NCBI GenBank assembly: GCA_905221605.1
Contig: CAJNDS010002479.1
Coordinates: 269,001 to 333,000 of the forward strand
DNA length: 64,000 nucleotides
From: Symbiodinium natans
Lineage: Eukaryota > Sar > Dinophyceae > Suessiales > Symbiodiniaceae
Reading direction: 5' to 3'
Shown piece after piece: positions 33,462-44,375 of this stretch (positions within the stretch are counted from its first letter, which is position 1; each line of letters starts with the position of its first letter). A program made the translations under genes and the position numbers. Under the pieces are notes generated by a model. The model saw nothing but the letters and a program-made list of their open reading frames with translations. It did not search any database and was not told the origin of the DNA.

Positions 33462-34766
33462 ACCTGCAAACAACTTGTTGGAGCTGAAGAGCACACAGGA
33501 GCCAATTCGGAACCCGAAGCCCCACCCTCAGGCAGGCTTTGCGTCGCTAAGTTCTACGTGGAATCGACACCTTGAACTGGAAACCTGTGCAAACCCCTCC
33601 CCTCACTAGCTTTCGCGTCCCTCTTTTTCAATTCCGTTTGAGGTTGTTTGAAACGAGAGGTAGTGAGAAATAAGGAAACAGTATGCTCGAGAGCGTGTCA
33701 GAAGGCCTGAGCGTAGGTAGATAGGACCTGTTGGCTAGCCGCCACCGTGCAGTCGGCGAATGGTTGCTGCATCCATCAACGGGAGTGGTCAGTCGGGGTT
33801 CTCACTGCGTGTTTCTGTAGGGAGCACGTTGATTCGGCTTGACATGTCTTCAAGGAGTGTGTGATCGGAAAGAAGCGGCCGCCCTGGCACCTAAGCTCTC
33901 ATGATTTGGCTAGCAGCTAGCAGCTATGTGACACCCACATGGGACAGGAGGTTCCAGGATTTCAGGAAAATCCACAAGCATCTGGGGGAACAAGCTGGTA
34001 GGTGCAAGGGAGATGTCAAGCGTTAGCTTGCTTAGTTTCGAACTAACAACGAATGGCACGCGGCAACATGCTGCGAGAGCTTGCGAGTCCGTCGCATCTC
34101 TCACGAATAGTGCTAATGAGTGTGCACATATTATGCACTGTCGCCGCCCATGAGCATGGCCCCCTCAGCCGACGTTCCCTAGCTGCCCGGATGCTTCGGA
34201 GACTGCAAACAGTCCTCAATCCCATCATTCTGGGCCTGCAGGGAGGGCGCACTTGCCCCAAGGGCACGCATCCGTTCCAGATGAAACTGGTGAGCGCCCA
34301 CAGCGAGCAATATAGCCAACCAAAAGAAACAGAAATTGCAGAGATCGCTGGCTCCGGCTCCCGCCTCTTTCAACACCACGCATGTGGAAGAGGGCTACCG
34401 AGAAGGCTGGGACATTTCCTGAGAACTGTCTAATGGTTCCAGATCCCCTGTTGGCACTCACACAAAAACAAGCAAACGGGCTTCCCAACTTCTTGCACTT
34501 GCTAGATTCATGGTCCGTGCTGCTTAAACCGCCTCATCCGGTGTACCAAAAACAAAAATCAAACCTATTTATCGGGTGTAGGGTGTAAACCCCTTCAACC
34601 CTATACCAGGACTCTGGCCCATGCCCCCGAAACCCTATAAACCCTACCCCCCTGAACCAAGCAGCGCAGTGCCCACATCCCTATTGGGAGCCGTGCGCAC
34701 GGGGATACTCACTGTGCACGTGAGATACAGCGACCTTGCACCTCGGCATCAGCAGCAGAGAGACAA

Positions 34767-35072
34767 GTGTTCGCGGCCTTCGCAATTCTCGGCACCTTAA
34801 CGTTGCTTGTTGTTCCATGTCGGACAATGCCAGGGGCAGCCCCCTTCTTCTACGGGACCAAGCCACACGCCAACGTCGTTTGCTATATTCATCTCCCATC
34901 CCTGCGTCTAACATGTGCCCACACCTTACAAGGTCTTTTCCCGCAGGGCGTTCGTTTCTTTCCTTGTCCCCCACCCCACGTTCCCCATGTCCACACTCTC
35001 ATGTGTTGCGTGGCGTCACAGTATGCGCAACACTTCCAGTCATGCCTGAGGCAACGTCTTGAATATGTTTGA
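34767..35072 (+). other. G-family open frame (101 codons), second unit 2 copy
   Basis: Same start and stop as 32413-32718. Differences include A/T, V/A, L/F, N/H and H/Y replacements. Confidence 0.25.
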
Positions 35073-35352
35073 GCTCAACGAGTGATGTCACTTCCGACAT
35101 GGGAGTGCTGGGAATGGCCCCATGGTTAAAATGGCAGTTCTGGCTTCCATATGCTAGCGGCACCAAAACGAAGAGATGCTGGTGGCACAAGAAGTTACGT
35201 CGTTGGCCTGAGAGCTGTGCTCACAGTCACCTGCTAGCTGCGAAGGCCGTGAACGCGTCTGCAGCCGGATTCTGCTGGTATCTGAGATGTGTCGCCAATG
35301 GTGGCTTTGAAACATATATTGGTTCGGGGTAGCTTGCTTGTCCCTTGAATAA

Positions 35353-35565
35353 ATGTGCCATGAGCCACATGGGGTCCCTCGACGCATCACGCTTTTGAGC
35401 GTCTTGAGGGATAAAGTTCGCCCGCGCTCAGCACAAGTTCGCAAGACTGCGCCTCAATTCCTCTGCGCTCCATTCCTTGAAGAGCTTGAGATAGCATCAA
35501 TTTGGGCTTTTGGTGGTTTGGGGTGTTCACCCCAAGCCACAAAAGCTCTTGAGAATGATGGGTAG
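35353..35565 (+). other. H-family open frame (70 codons), second unit 2 copy
   Basis: Same start, length and stop as 33249-33461, with CAPFLEELEIASIWAFGG unchanged except R to G after AF. Confidence 0.28.
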
Positions 35566-36126
35566 ACCTGCAAACAACTTGTTGGAGCTGAAGAGCACAC
35601 AGGAGCCAATTCGGAACCCGAAGCCCCACCCTCAGGCAGGCTTTGCGTCGCTAAGTTCTAAGTGGAATCGACACCTTGAACTGGAAACTTGCGCAAATCC
35701 CTCCCCTCACTAGCTTTCGCGTCCCTCTTTTCCAGTTCCGAGGTAGTGAGAAATAAGGAAACAGTATGCTCGAGAGCGTGTCAGAAGGCCTGAGCGTAGG
35801 TAGATGGGGCCTGTTGGCTAGACGCCACTGTGCAGTCGGCGAATGGTTGCTGCATCCATCAACGGGAGTGGTCAGTCGGGGTTCTCACTGCGTGTTTCTG
35901 TAGGGAGCACGTTGATTCGGCTTGACATGTCTTCAAGGAGTGTGTGATCGGAAAGAAGCGGCCGCCCTGGCACCTAAGCTCTCATGATTTGGCTAGCAGC
36001 TAGCAGCTATGTGACACCCACATGGGACAGGAGGTTCCAGGATTTCAGGAAAATCCACAGGCATCTGGGGGAGCAAGCTGGTAGGTGCAGGGGAGATGTC
36101 AAGCGTTGGCTTGCTTAGTTTCGAAC

Positions 36127-36491
36127 GACCAACGCCTCCAACAGGTCTTGAGCTGGGGGTCGCGAGCACACTTTCGTGACCAGCCGCCTTTTTGCACGTC
36201 TTTTGTGTGTATTGGCCACCCATGGCCACCCTATACCTTAAACCCTAATTCTGATTCTGTCATCTTCTGAGTGCGGCATAAGTCATAAGTTCGACCAGGG
36301 TGCGCCATTTGGCGATGTCCTACCAGAACGAAGCGCGGCTCGTTTGCTTGAGGCTGTTAAAAGCCGGTGTCCTGCGCACTCGCTTCGTGGAATCTCTCGG
36401 AGGATCACTTGCAAGGGTGTGGTGGGGCAGCCCCCAAAAGCAGCTGCGACATGGCAAAGCGCCTCCAGACGGCCACCGCAACCCTAACTTC
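36127..36491. other. 365-bp private segment inside the J module
   Basis: Replaces TAACAACGAATGG of other copies between TTAGTTTCGAAC and CGCACGCGGCAACATG. It contains a short CCTTAAACCCTAA tract at 36236-36248 and an open plus frame (from 36300) reading MSYQNEARLVCLRLLKAGVL and WWGSPQKQLRHGK that may be a gene fragment. No family recognised. Confidence 0.65.
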
Positions 36492-38807
36492 GCACGCGGC
36501 AACATGCTGCGAGAGCTTGCGAGTCCGTCGCATCTCTCACGAGTAGTGCGAATGAGTGTGTACATAGTATGCACTGTCGCCGCCCATGAGCATGCCCCCC
36601 CCCAGCTGCCCGGATGCTTCGGAGATTGCAAAAAGTCCTAAGTCCTTAATCCCATCATTCTGGGCCTGCAGGGAGGGCGCAGTTGCCCCAAGGGCACGCA
36701 GCCGTTCCAGATGAAACTGGTGAGCGCCCACATCGAGCAACGGAGCCAGTCAAAAGCAACAGAAACTGCAGAGATCGCTGGCTCCGGCTCCCGCCTCTTT
36801 CAACACCACGCATGCGTATCCCGTCACGCGCCAGTTCCTGACAAAACCGGTGTGCGTCTACATCGAGCAATGGAGCCAGCCAAAAGGCTCCGGTTCCCGC
36901 GGTTTTTAGCAAAACGCATTGGCCTGCCGTCTACTCGCAGATGGCATGCTTTGCGCACCATTCACGTCCCTTAGCATGGTGCAGTGCCTTGCGGGTCTGC
37001 ATGGAGGGCCGCGCTCGCCCCAATGTCGTGCGTTTTTTTCAGACCAGATTGGTGAGCCACCTCGAGCAGCGAAGCCGGCGAAAAATGACACAACTTGAAG
37101 AGATCACTGGCTCTGGCTCCTGCCTTTTTCAAATCTCTGCATCTGCCTCCTGTCGACTCACAGAGGGCCTTCTGTGATGCTGATGCGGGTGGCTTGTGCA
37201 CCGTGCACGTCCCCGAGCATGCCCTGCCCAGCTGCCCGGATGCTTCGGATGCTTCGGAGACCTGCCAAAAGTCCTTAATACCATCATTCTGGCCCTGCAG
37301 GGAGGGCGCAGTTGCCCCAAGACCACGCATCCGTTCCAGATGAAACTGGTGAGCGCCCACGTCGAGCAACGGAGCCAGTCAAAAGCAACAGAAACTGCAG
37401 AGATCGCTGGCTCCGGCCACTTTCTTCAACAACAACGCATTCGCATTCCGTCGACTCGCAGATGGCCCGGTGGAATGCGGGCGTGGGTGCCTTGTGCACC
37501 ATTGACATCCCTTAGCACGTCGCCCCCCAAAAGGTCATGAAAGCAATGCCCTGTGGGTCTGTATGGAAGGCCGCACTCGCCCCAATATTGCGCGCTCGTC
37601 CCTGAGCCACATGGAGCAACGAAGCCAGAGGGGCAGGTGTGAGGCTCGGACTTGCAAGCGATGCACTTGATGTGATCGGCTTGATAAAAGTTGGACAGAG
37701 CTCCCACTTCTCTGAATTCCAGAGAGATCTGCACGTTGACTCCGGGATGGCCCTTGCACCCTTTGGCTCTACACAGCGCACACGGTGTGGCTGATCTGGC
37801 GGTGAACATGCTGTGCGAGCTTAATTCACGGAAAGAGCTCGCTGAGTAGCCTAGACTTGCAGCTTGGAAATCGTTGAGGCTGCAACGGCGAATTCCCAAC
37901 ATCCCAAACCCCAAACCCCAAGCCCTGACGGCCCTGGCCCTTAGCCCTAAACCGCGCTTTGCATGGCAAGAAGCAGCTTTGACGTCCCAAGCTGCAGACA
38001 CGCAGCAAGTGGAAGTCATCTGAGTGCGGAGCGGGTGGCACTGCAGCACATGGGTCAAGGGTCCAGGGAGTGTTTTGGGTTATATGGCCACGGATGACAA
38101 GGCCATCGTGGGACTTTGTTCGGGTTATTGCGAGGGTGTCTGACTCTAACCGACGAGCCAGCAGCCACAGCATGTCTAAACCCTAAACCCTAAACCCTAA
38201 ACCCTAAACTCTAAACCCTAAACCCTAAACCCTAAACCCTAACTTTTCACTAGGGAATTGGCTTGAGGAGCCTCTACTGCGTCATATAGGAGGCTCGGCT
38301 TCGGGGCTGTTCCTCTCTGTCATGTCTCTCAATCCTAGGACCCAGAGTGGGCCCTTATCCCCTTAATCAAAGGGTTTAGGGGTTTAGGGCTACTAGGACC
38401 CAGAGAGTAGGCCCTTATTCTCGTGTTTGGGGTTTTCAGGTTCCCTTGTAAACCCCCTTTAAACCAAAAAGGGTACACTTGCTATTCCTGGGTTACTCTC
38501 GGGCTTAGCATCTCATTCTCGGATGTTTGCCTTTCAGCTTCTCGCGATCTCGTTCTGGCTTCACCCAGCGTCCAATGGTTATGTCGCCTGGAGTCTTTGG
38601 CGGGAGACCTGGAACAAGTTACGGCCAGTCGCTCGGCACTTTCTTTAATTTTGCTTGAGGCGCCTTCTATGATTCTGTGTTGGACGCCGGCTGGCTTTGG
38701 CTGCCCCAATGCCGAACCGTCGGAAAGCCTTCCAGGCACGCACACTCTGCATGCTCCATGTGCAGCGATAGGTTTGGGAGCCACAAGCATAAGAATGTTG
38801 GCGCGTA
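36492..38807 (+). repeat. K block, unit 2 copy b
   Basis: Matches 38990-41399 at an offset of about 2,580-2,595 bp and the single block of unit 1. It includes the variable CCCTAAA tract at 38198-38242 and a GGGTTTAGGGGTTTAGGG tract at 38368-38388 that is absent from the unit 1 homologue (18540-18570). Confidence 0.88.
38198..38242. repeat. CCCTAAA tract of variable length among K blocks
   Basis: The whole tract (about 38180-38242) is roughly eight units between CAGCATGTCTAAA and CTTTTCACTAGGGAATTGG. Copy c (40778-40823) is shorter and degenerate, and units 1 (18398-18435) and 3 (58528-58590) keep only CCTGAA- and CCGAAA-like remnants. One site thus shows different lengths and decay states. 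Confidence 0.9.
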
Positions 38808-41399
38808 ATGGTTGCTGCGTTCATCAACGGGAGTGGTCAGTCGGGGTTCTCACTGCGTGCTTCTGTATGGAGCGCATTGATTCGGCTTGACATGTCTTCA
38901 GCGAGTGTGTGACCGGAAAGAAGCGGCCGCCCTGGCACTAATGCTTTCCTGCTTGAGCTAGCATCTAGCAGCTATGTGACACCTGAATTAGACAGGAGTT
39001 TCCAGGATCTCGGGAAAATCCACAAGCTGGTAGGTGCAGGGGAGATGTCAATTGCCCGCTTGCTTAGTTTCGAACTAACAACGAATGGCACGCGGCAACA
39101 TGCTGCGAGAGCCTGCGAGTCCGTCGCATCTCTCACGAATAGTGCGAATGAGTGTGCACATAGTATGCACTGTCGCCGCCCATGAGCATGGCCCCCCCAG
39201 CTGCCCGGATGCTTCGGAGACTGCAAAAAGTCCTTAATCCCATCATTCTGGGCCTGCAGGGAGGGCGCACTTGCCCCAAGGGCTCGCCCCCGTTCCAGAT
39301 GAAACTGGTGAGCGCCTACATCGAGCAATGTGGCCAACCGAAAGAAACAGAAATTGCAGAGATCGCTGGCTCCGGCTCCCGCGCGCCAGTTCCTGATAAA
39401 ACTGGTGTGCGTCTACATCGAGCAATGGAGCCAGCCAAAAGGCTCCGGTTCCCGCGGTTTTTAACAAAACGCATTGGCAGTCCGTCCACTCGCAGATGGC
39501 ATGCTTTGCGCACCATTCACGTCCCTGAGCATGGTGCAGTGCCTTGCGGGTCTGCATGGAGGGCCACACTCGCCCCAATGTTGTGCGTTCGTCCCAGACC
39601 AGATTGGTGAGCCACATTGAGCAGCGAAGCCAGCGAAGAAAGACACAAATTGAAGAGATCACAGGCTCTGGCTCTCGCCTTTGGCAAATCCCTGCACCGA
39701 CGTAAAGAACATGCCCCGCCCAGCTGGCCGGGTGCTTCGGAGACCAGCAAAAGTCCTTAATCCCATGGGAGGGCGCACTTGCCCCAAGGGCACGCGCCCG
39801 TTCCAGATGAAGCTGGTGAGCGCCCACATCGAGCAACGGAGCCAGTCAAAAGCAACAGAAATTGCAGAGGTCACTGGCTCCGGCCACTTTCTTCAACAAC
39901 AACGCGTTCGCATTCCGTCGACTCGCAGATGGCCTGCTTGCTATTAGCAATGCCTTGTGATCGCCCTCGGCTATAAGTGCCGAAAGAGTAGTGGGGTACC
40001 CCCCTTTCGGCAATTAAATTTCGGCAATTGTGGTTTGTCACTGTCTCTGGTGTATGTGCGGGGTCTGTGCTGAATCTCGATGGGGGGGGTCGAGAAATGC
40101 CTTCGTCATTTTCCAACCCCCCCACCCTTAATCCAAGGGGGATGCCTTGTGGGTCCGCATGGAGGGCCGCACGCGCGCCAATATTGCGCGCTCGTCCCTG
40201 AGCCACATGGAGCAACGAAGCCAGAGGGGCAGGTGTGAGGCTCGGGCTTGCGAGCGATGCACTTGATGTGATCGGCTTGATAAAAGTTGGACAGAGCTCC
40301 CACTTCTCTGAATTCCAGAGAGATCTGCACGTTGACTCCGGGATGGCCCTTGCACCCTTTGGCTCTACACCGTGCGCACGGTGTGGCTGACCTTGCGGTG
40401 AACATGCTGTGCGAGCTTCACGAAAAAGAGCTCGCCGCGTAGCCTAAACTCGCAGCTTGGAAAGTGTTGAGGCTGCAACGGCGTTCTCCCCGCACCCCGA
40501 GCCCCAAACCCCAAGCTCTGACGGCCCTGGCCCTTGGCCCTAAACCGCGCCTTCCATGGCAAGAAGCAGCTTTGACGTCCCAAGCTGCAGACACGCAGCA
40601 AGTGGAAGTCAAGCAAACTGTCATCTGAGTGCGGAGTGGGTGGCACTGCAGCACATGGGTCAAGGGTCCAGGGGGTGTTTTGGGTTATATGGCCACGGAT
40701 GACAAGGCCATCGTGGAACTTTGTTCGGGTGACTGCGAGGGTGTTTGACTCTAACCGACGAGCCAGCAGCCACAGCATGTCTAAACCCTAAACCCCAAAC
40801 CTTAAACCCTAAACAAACCCTAACTTTTCACTAGGGAATTGGCTTGAGGAGCCTCTACTGCGTCATGTAGGAGGCTCGGCTTTGGGGCTGTTCCTCTCTG
40901 TCATGTCTCTCAATCCTAGGACCCAGGGTGCGCCCTTATCCTCTTAATCAAAAGGTTTAGGGGTTTCGGGCTACTAGGACCCAGAGAGTAGGCCCTTATT
41001 CTCGTGTTTGGGGTTTTCAGGTTCCCTTGTAAACCCCCTTTAAACCAAAACGGGTACACTTGCTATTCCTGGGTTACTCTTGGGCTTAGCATCTCCTTCT
41101 CGGATGTTTGCCTTGCAGCTTCTCTCGATCTCGTTCTGGCTTCACCCAGCGTCCAATGGTTATGTCGCCTGGAGTCTTTGGCGGGTGACCTGGAACAAGT
41201 TACGGCCAGGCGCTCCGCACTTTCTTTAATTTTGCTTGAGGCGCCTTCCATGATTCTGCGTTGGACGCTGGCTGGCTTTGGCCGCCCAATGCCGGACCGT
41301 CGGAAAGCATTCCAGGCAAACACTCTGCATGCTCCATGTGCAGCGATAGGTTTGGGAGCCACAAGCATAAGAATGTTGGCGCGTAATGGTTGCTGCATC
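38808..41399 (+). repeat. K block, unit 2 copy c
   Basis: Second tandem K block. It is interrupted by the 182-bp element at 39960-40141 and ends at the second element at 41400. Confidence 0.88.
39960..40141. mobile_element. 182-bp inserted element, copy 1, with perfect 10-bp target duplication
   Basis: Flanked by ATGCCTTGTG at 39950-39959 and 40142-40151. The homologous place in unit 1 (about 17688-17700) has ATGCCTTGTG once and no element. The ends are ATCGCCCTCGG and CCAAGGGGG, an imperfect inverted pair. Inside is a hairpin (GCCGAAAG / CTTTCGGC) enclosing GGGGTACCCC. It encodes nothing evident. The 10-bp duplication resembles that of Mutator-like miniature elements; this assignment is inference. 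Confidence 0.88.
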
Positions 41400-41582
41400 A
41401 TCGCCCTCGGCTATAAGTGCCGAAAGAGTAGTGGGGTACCCCGCTTTCGACAATTTGTTTTCGGCAATCGTGGTTTGTCACTGTCTCTGGTGTATGTGCG
41501 GGGTCTGTGCTGAATCTCGATGGGGGGGGTCGAGAAATGCCTTCGTCATTTTCCAACCCCCCCTACCCTTAATCCAAGGGGG
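41400..41582. mobile_element. 183-bp inserted element, copy 2
   Basis: Nearly identical to 39960-40141 but in a different sequence context, between TTGCTGCATC (41390-41399) and AGGCAGCATC (41583-41592), a 7 of 10 match. The uninterrupted target GGTTGCTGCATCCATCAACG occurs at 33771 and elsewhere. The internal hairpin has one changed base (CTTTCGAC). Confidence 0.87.
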
Positions 41583-41990
41583 AGGCAGCATCCATCAACG
41601 GGAGTGGTCAGTCGGGGTTCTCACTGCGTGCTTCTGTAGGGAGCACTTTGATTCGGCTTGACATGTCTTCAATCGGTTCAAGGATCCTTGATCGGAAAGA
41701 AGCGGCCGCCCTGGCACTTATGCTTTCATGATTTGGCTAGCATCTAGCAGCTATGCGACACCTACATTGGACAGGAACAAGCTGGTAGGTGCAGGGGAGA
41801 TGTCAAGCATTAGCTTGCTTAATGTGGAACTAACAACGAATGGCAGACGGCAACATGCTGCGAGAGCTTGCGAGCCCGTCGCATCTCTCACGAAGAGTGC
41901 GCATGAGTGTGTACATAGTATGCACTGTCGCCGCCCATGAGCATGTCGCCCCCAGCTGCCCGGATGCTTCGGAGATTAGCAAGGAAAGTG
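41583..41990 (+). repeat. Partial K block (I/J part), unit 2 copy d
   Basis: Starts inside CAGCATCCATCAACGGGAG and carries GCTAGCATCTAGCAGCTATG and CACGAAGAGTGCG before switching into the Q module after GGATGCTTCGGAGATTAGC, the same switch point as unit 3 (61800). Confidence 0.85.
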
Positions 41991-42480
41991 TCCTCTCCTC
42001 AGCAGCCCTGAGAGTCGGAGTCAGCAGCAGTTGCGTCTGCATGCCCTTCTTTATGTCTTCCGCTGCCAGAAAACAGCAGGCCACAGGCGAAAGTGTGCTC
42101 TCAACCTGGGTTCCTGTCATCAGCCGCACCTTCGGCTGTTTTGATGAGTTGCAGCAGAGACAAGGGCATACGTCACAGGGATGTCCAAGTATCCAACCTT
42201 TCTTAGCCCCAGCACTCAAGATGTTCCCATCGCCCCCTACCGTCTCCCGCTGATCACCACCGAAGGCCCTAAAGCCTTAACCCTATAAGACGATAAGACC
42301 TAGGACCTACGGCCTACAGGGCCCCAATCCTAAAGCTTGGGCCTGGAGACCAGTATCAGAGTGGCTTGTCTGCTGGGTGGGTGGCGAAAAAAGAGGCCAG
42401 AATCCCTAAGCTGCAAGCCCTGCGGTTTGCCACTACGAGAGTGTTCGACCGTAAACCCGAGAGTAGGCTTTCTGGCTGAG
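41991..42480 (+). repeat. Q module, copy 2
   Basis: The frame with MPFFMSSAARKQQATGE, TWVPVISRTFGCFDELQQ and ending PPTVSR is open within 41840-42253 and also in unit 3 (61866-62078). The last third differs by several replacements. No family recognised. Confidence 0.85.
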
Positions 42481-43290
42481 TCTAGCGGCACCAACGAGAC
42501 GGTTTTCCAGTCGAGTTGACACGAACTTGAAACCCAGACCGTGGTGAGACCGCTGTCTGACTTCTTGTCTCGAACCTTCGCAAGGCGCCATTATCCGAAG
42601 TGGCACTTCTTGTCTCAAGAGCCGTTTGATATAACTCGCAGTGCCAAAGGACAAGCACCGTTAAACAAGCACGGCGCGGCTTGAAAAATCTCGAGTCCTG
42701 CTAGAAGCCCGAAAGCATCCTCGTCGTCCCCACACAGCTCTAGGCCATCACACGGCTTGACATCCTCTCAGCAGTCGCCCCCGGGGGTGACAAAGAGCGT
42801 ACATCAAGCCGGATGAGGCCCAGAAGCACTTGAGAGCCTCAGCAAGTCTCCCTCGCACGGCCATCATGGGAAGCTCGTTTCTCGCGATGAAGTCAACCGG
42901 ATCCCACTCTGGGCTAGCCAGATGACGATCCGTGGGCTCGAAATCGAACAGGAAGCACGTCGATGCATTCGCCTGTTTCCAGATGTGAGCGGCGTGCGAA
43001 AAGGGTTCGCCTGGCGTGTACAGAACTTGTAGGCTTTAGGCTTCGGGTTGGCAGTTGGAATGAAGGTATAGTCTTGCGTCGTCAATCTCGCAGAGCTGCC
43101 TTAAAGGGGTGAGATGAGTGAGTAGATTCTTGAAGCTCTTGAAGAGCTGAACTTGATAACAGCTTTTTCTCTTTTTTCCTGTAGAGGTGCTGAAATTTCT
43201 GGATTGAATTGCTTCAAAGAACTGATTTTGTGATGCGCCTCTTCGTGAAATGATCACTGTCTCTCTTCATCAATCATCCGGGATCATCTC
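42481..43290 (+). repeat. S module, copy 2
   Basis: Shares GACACGAACTTGAAACCCAG, GATGAAGTCAACCGGATCCC and AGGCTTTAGGCTTCGGGTTG with units 1 and 3. Confidence 0.87.
42748..43035 (-). other. S-family minus frame (95 codons), best-preserved copy
   Basis: Open from the stop at 43036 to a stop at 42748-42750, without an early ATG. It reads SLQVLYTPGEPF, WKQANASTCFLFDFEPTD, PEWDPVDFIARNEL and MAVRGRLAEALKCFWAS. The sequence immediately upstream, CCTAAAGCCTACAAG, could act as a 3' splice site, so an internal exon is conceivable. Unit 3 (62650-62904) differs by about six nonsynonymous and two synonymous changes. Confidence 0.28.
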
Positions 43291-43443
43291 CTCTTGCCTC
43301 CCTGCTGTCTGCTTCATAACTCAGACCCGGATCGTGCACCGCACCCCGTTCCCATCTCCGTTGTCTCTCGTAGCCCAAGCCTTGTGATGCACCCTGGTCC
43401 CCGAATATAATAATCGCGCGAACCGAGTGTGCATTTCTTTCTC

Positions 43444-43480
43444 GTGTGAGTGAGTGAGTGAGCGCGAGTGAGTGAGTGAT
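43444..43480. repeat. GTGA microsatellite
   Basis: GTGAGTGAGTGAGTGAGCGC and further GTGA units. It is absent from the equivalent places of units 1 and 3. Confidence 0.9.
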
Positions 43481-43751
43481 TGAAGTGGTCCACAGTGCTA
43501 CTGCGACCTACACCATCTCCCCCCCCCCCCCCGCCGTATCGCCGAGCAGTGGTGAATTGGGAAGCCAGACCCCCTCTTCTTGGTACGAAAGTCCGGGTCT
43601 GAGACCCGGGAGGTCGGGTGTGGGAGATGCAGGCTGACGGTGGGAGGCCAAGTAGAGGGGTCGCAGCCTCAAAAGATATGGAGAATATTCTTCCTTATAA
43701 GGGCAATAGAGGATGCGTTTGCTAGGGGCTTCTTAATTAAGCACATAGTAG

Positions 43752-43799
43752 CCCTAAACCCTAAACCCTAAACCCTAAACCCTAAACCCTAAACCCTAG
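43752..43799. repeat. CCCTAAA array, about 7 units
   Basis: Follows GCACATAGTAG. The unit 1 homologue (22852-22887, after GCAAATAGTAG) has only CCCTAAA, CCCTGAA, CCCTAA and CCCCTAAA, so tract length differs between homologous sites. Confidence 0.95.
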
Positions 43800-44247
43800 C
43801 CCCTGGAAGTTCTTAAGCAAGAACAGCATCGATGATGGGGGACACGAGGCAACTTTGCAGGTTTAGGTGCACACGACTTAAATAGGGTTTAGGGTCTGGG
43901 GTGTTAGGGTTTAGGGAGTTTAGGGTGTAGGGTTTGGGGTGTTAGGGTTTAGGGAGTTTAGGGTGTAGGGTTTGGGGTTTGGGCTGTAGGGTTTAGGGGG
44001 TCAAGACCTCCGTGTTCTACCCCCACCCCCCCCCAGGTTGAAGAGCAGTTGTTGAGTGAAGTCCTTGACGTTGCGCCTGACGTATGAAGCTGTCAATTAC
44101 ATGTTTTTTGCAGACATGCTAAATATACTTCCTAACCCAAGACCTAAACCCTAACCCCTACATTTGGGGTGTTGGGGTGTAGGGTTTAAAGGTGCAGGAA
44201 GGAGGCGCATGGAGAGACCTCGTTCAACAAAGGGTTCAACAAGGGTG

Positions 44248-44375
44248 CTACATGTAGGGGCCGCTTAGTTTTATTTAGTAGGGTTATAAGGACCCTAAGT
44301 TGGGTTATAAGTCCTATTATTAGTGTATAATTCCTTTAGCTAAAGTTAGTTTCATACGGGGGCCCCTACTTGTAG
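44248..44375. mobile_element. 128-bp AT-rich element with 15-bp terminal inverted repeats
   Basis: CTACATGTAGGGGCC at 44248-44262 and GGCCCCTACTTGTAG at 44361-44375 are inverted repeats with one mismatch. The interior is AT-rich, unlike its surroundings, and non-coding. A related single end occurs at 23427-23441 in unit 1. Unit 3 at about 63213 reads AAGGGTGCTAGGGTTTAGGG, without the element. Confidence 0.72.

Larger units (their letters stand above)
32031..34385 (+). repeat. 2,355-bp direct duplication, first copy (F-G-H-I-J and part of K)
   Basis: GAAGAGGGCTACCGAGAAGG starts at 32031 and again at 34386, and matches persist at offsets of about 2,354 bp. The junction at 34385 cuts the K repeat after CACCACGCATGT. 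Open frames of the G and H families are present in both copies. Confidence 0.9.
34386..36126 (+). repeat. Direct duplication, second copy
   Basis: Matches 32031 onward. It lacks about 240 bp of the first copy (32800-33060 equivalent) and ends at TTAGTTTCGAAC, where a private segment begins. Confidence 0.9.
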
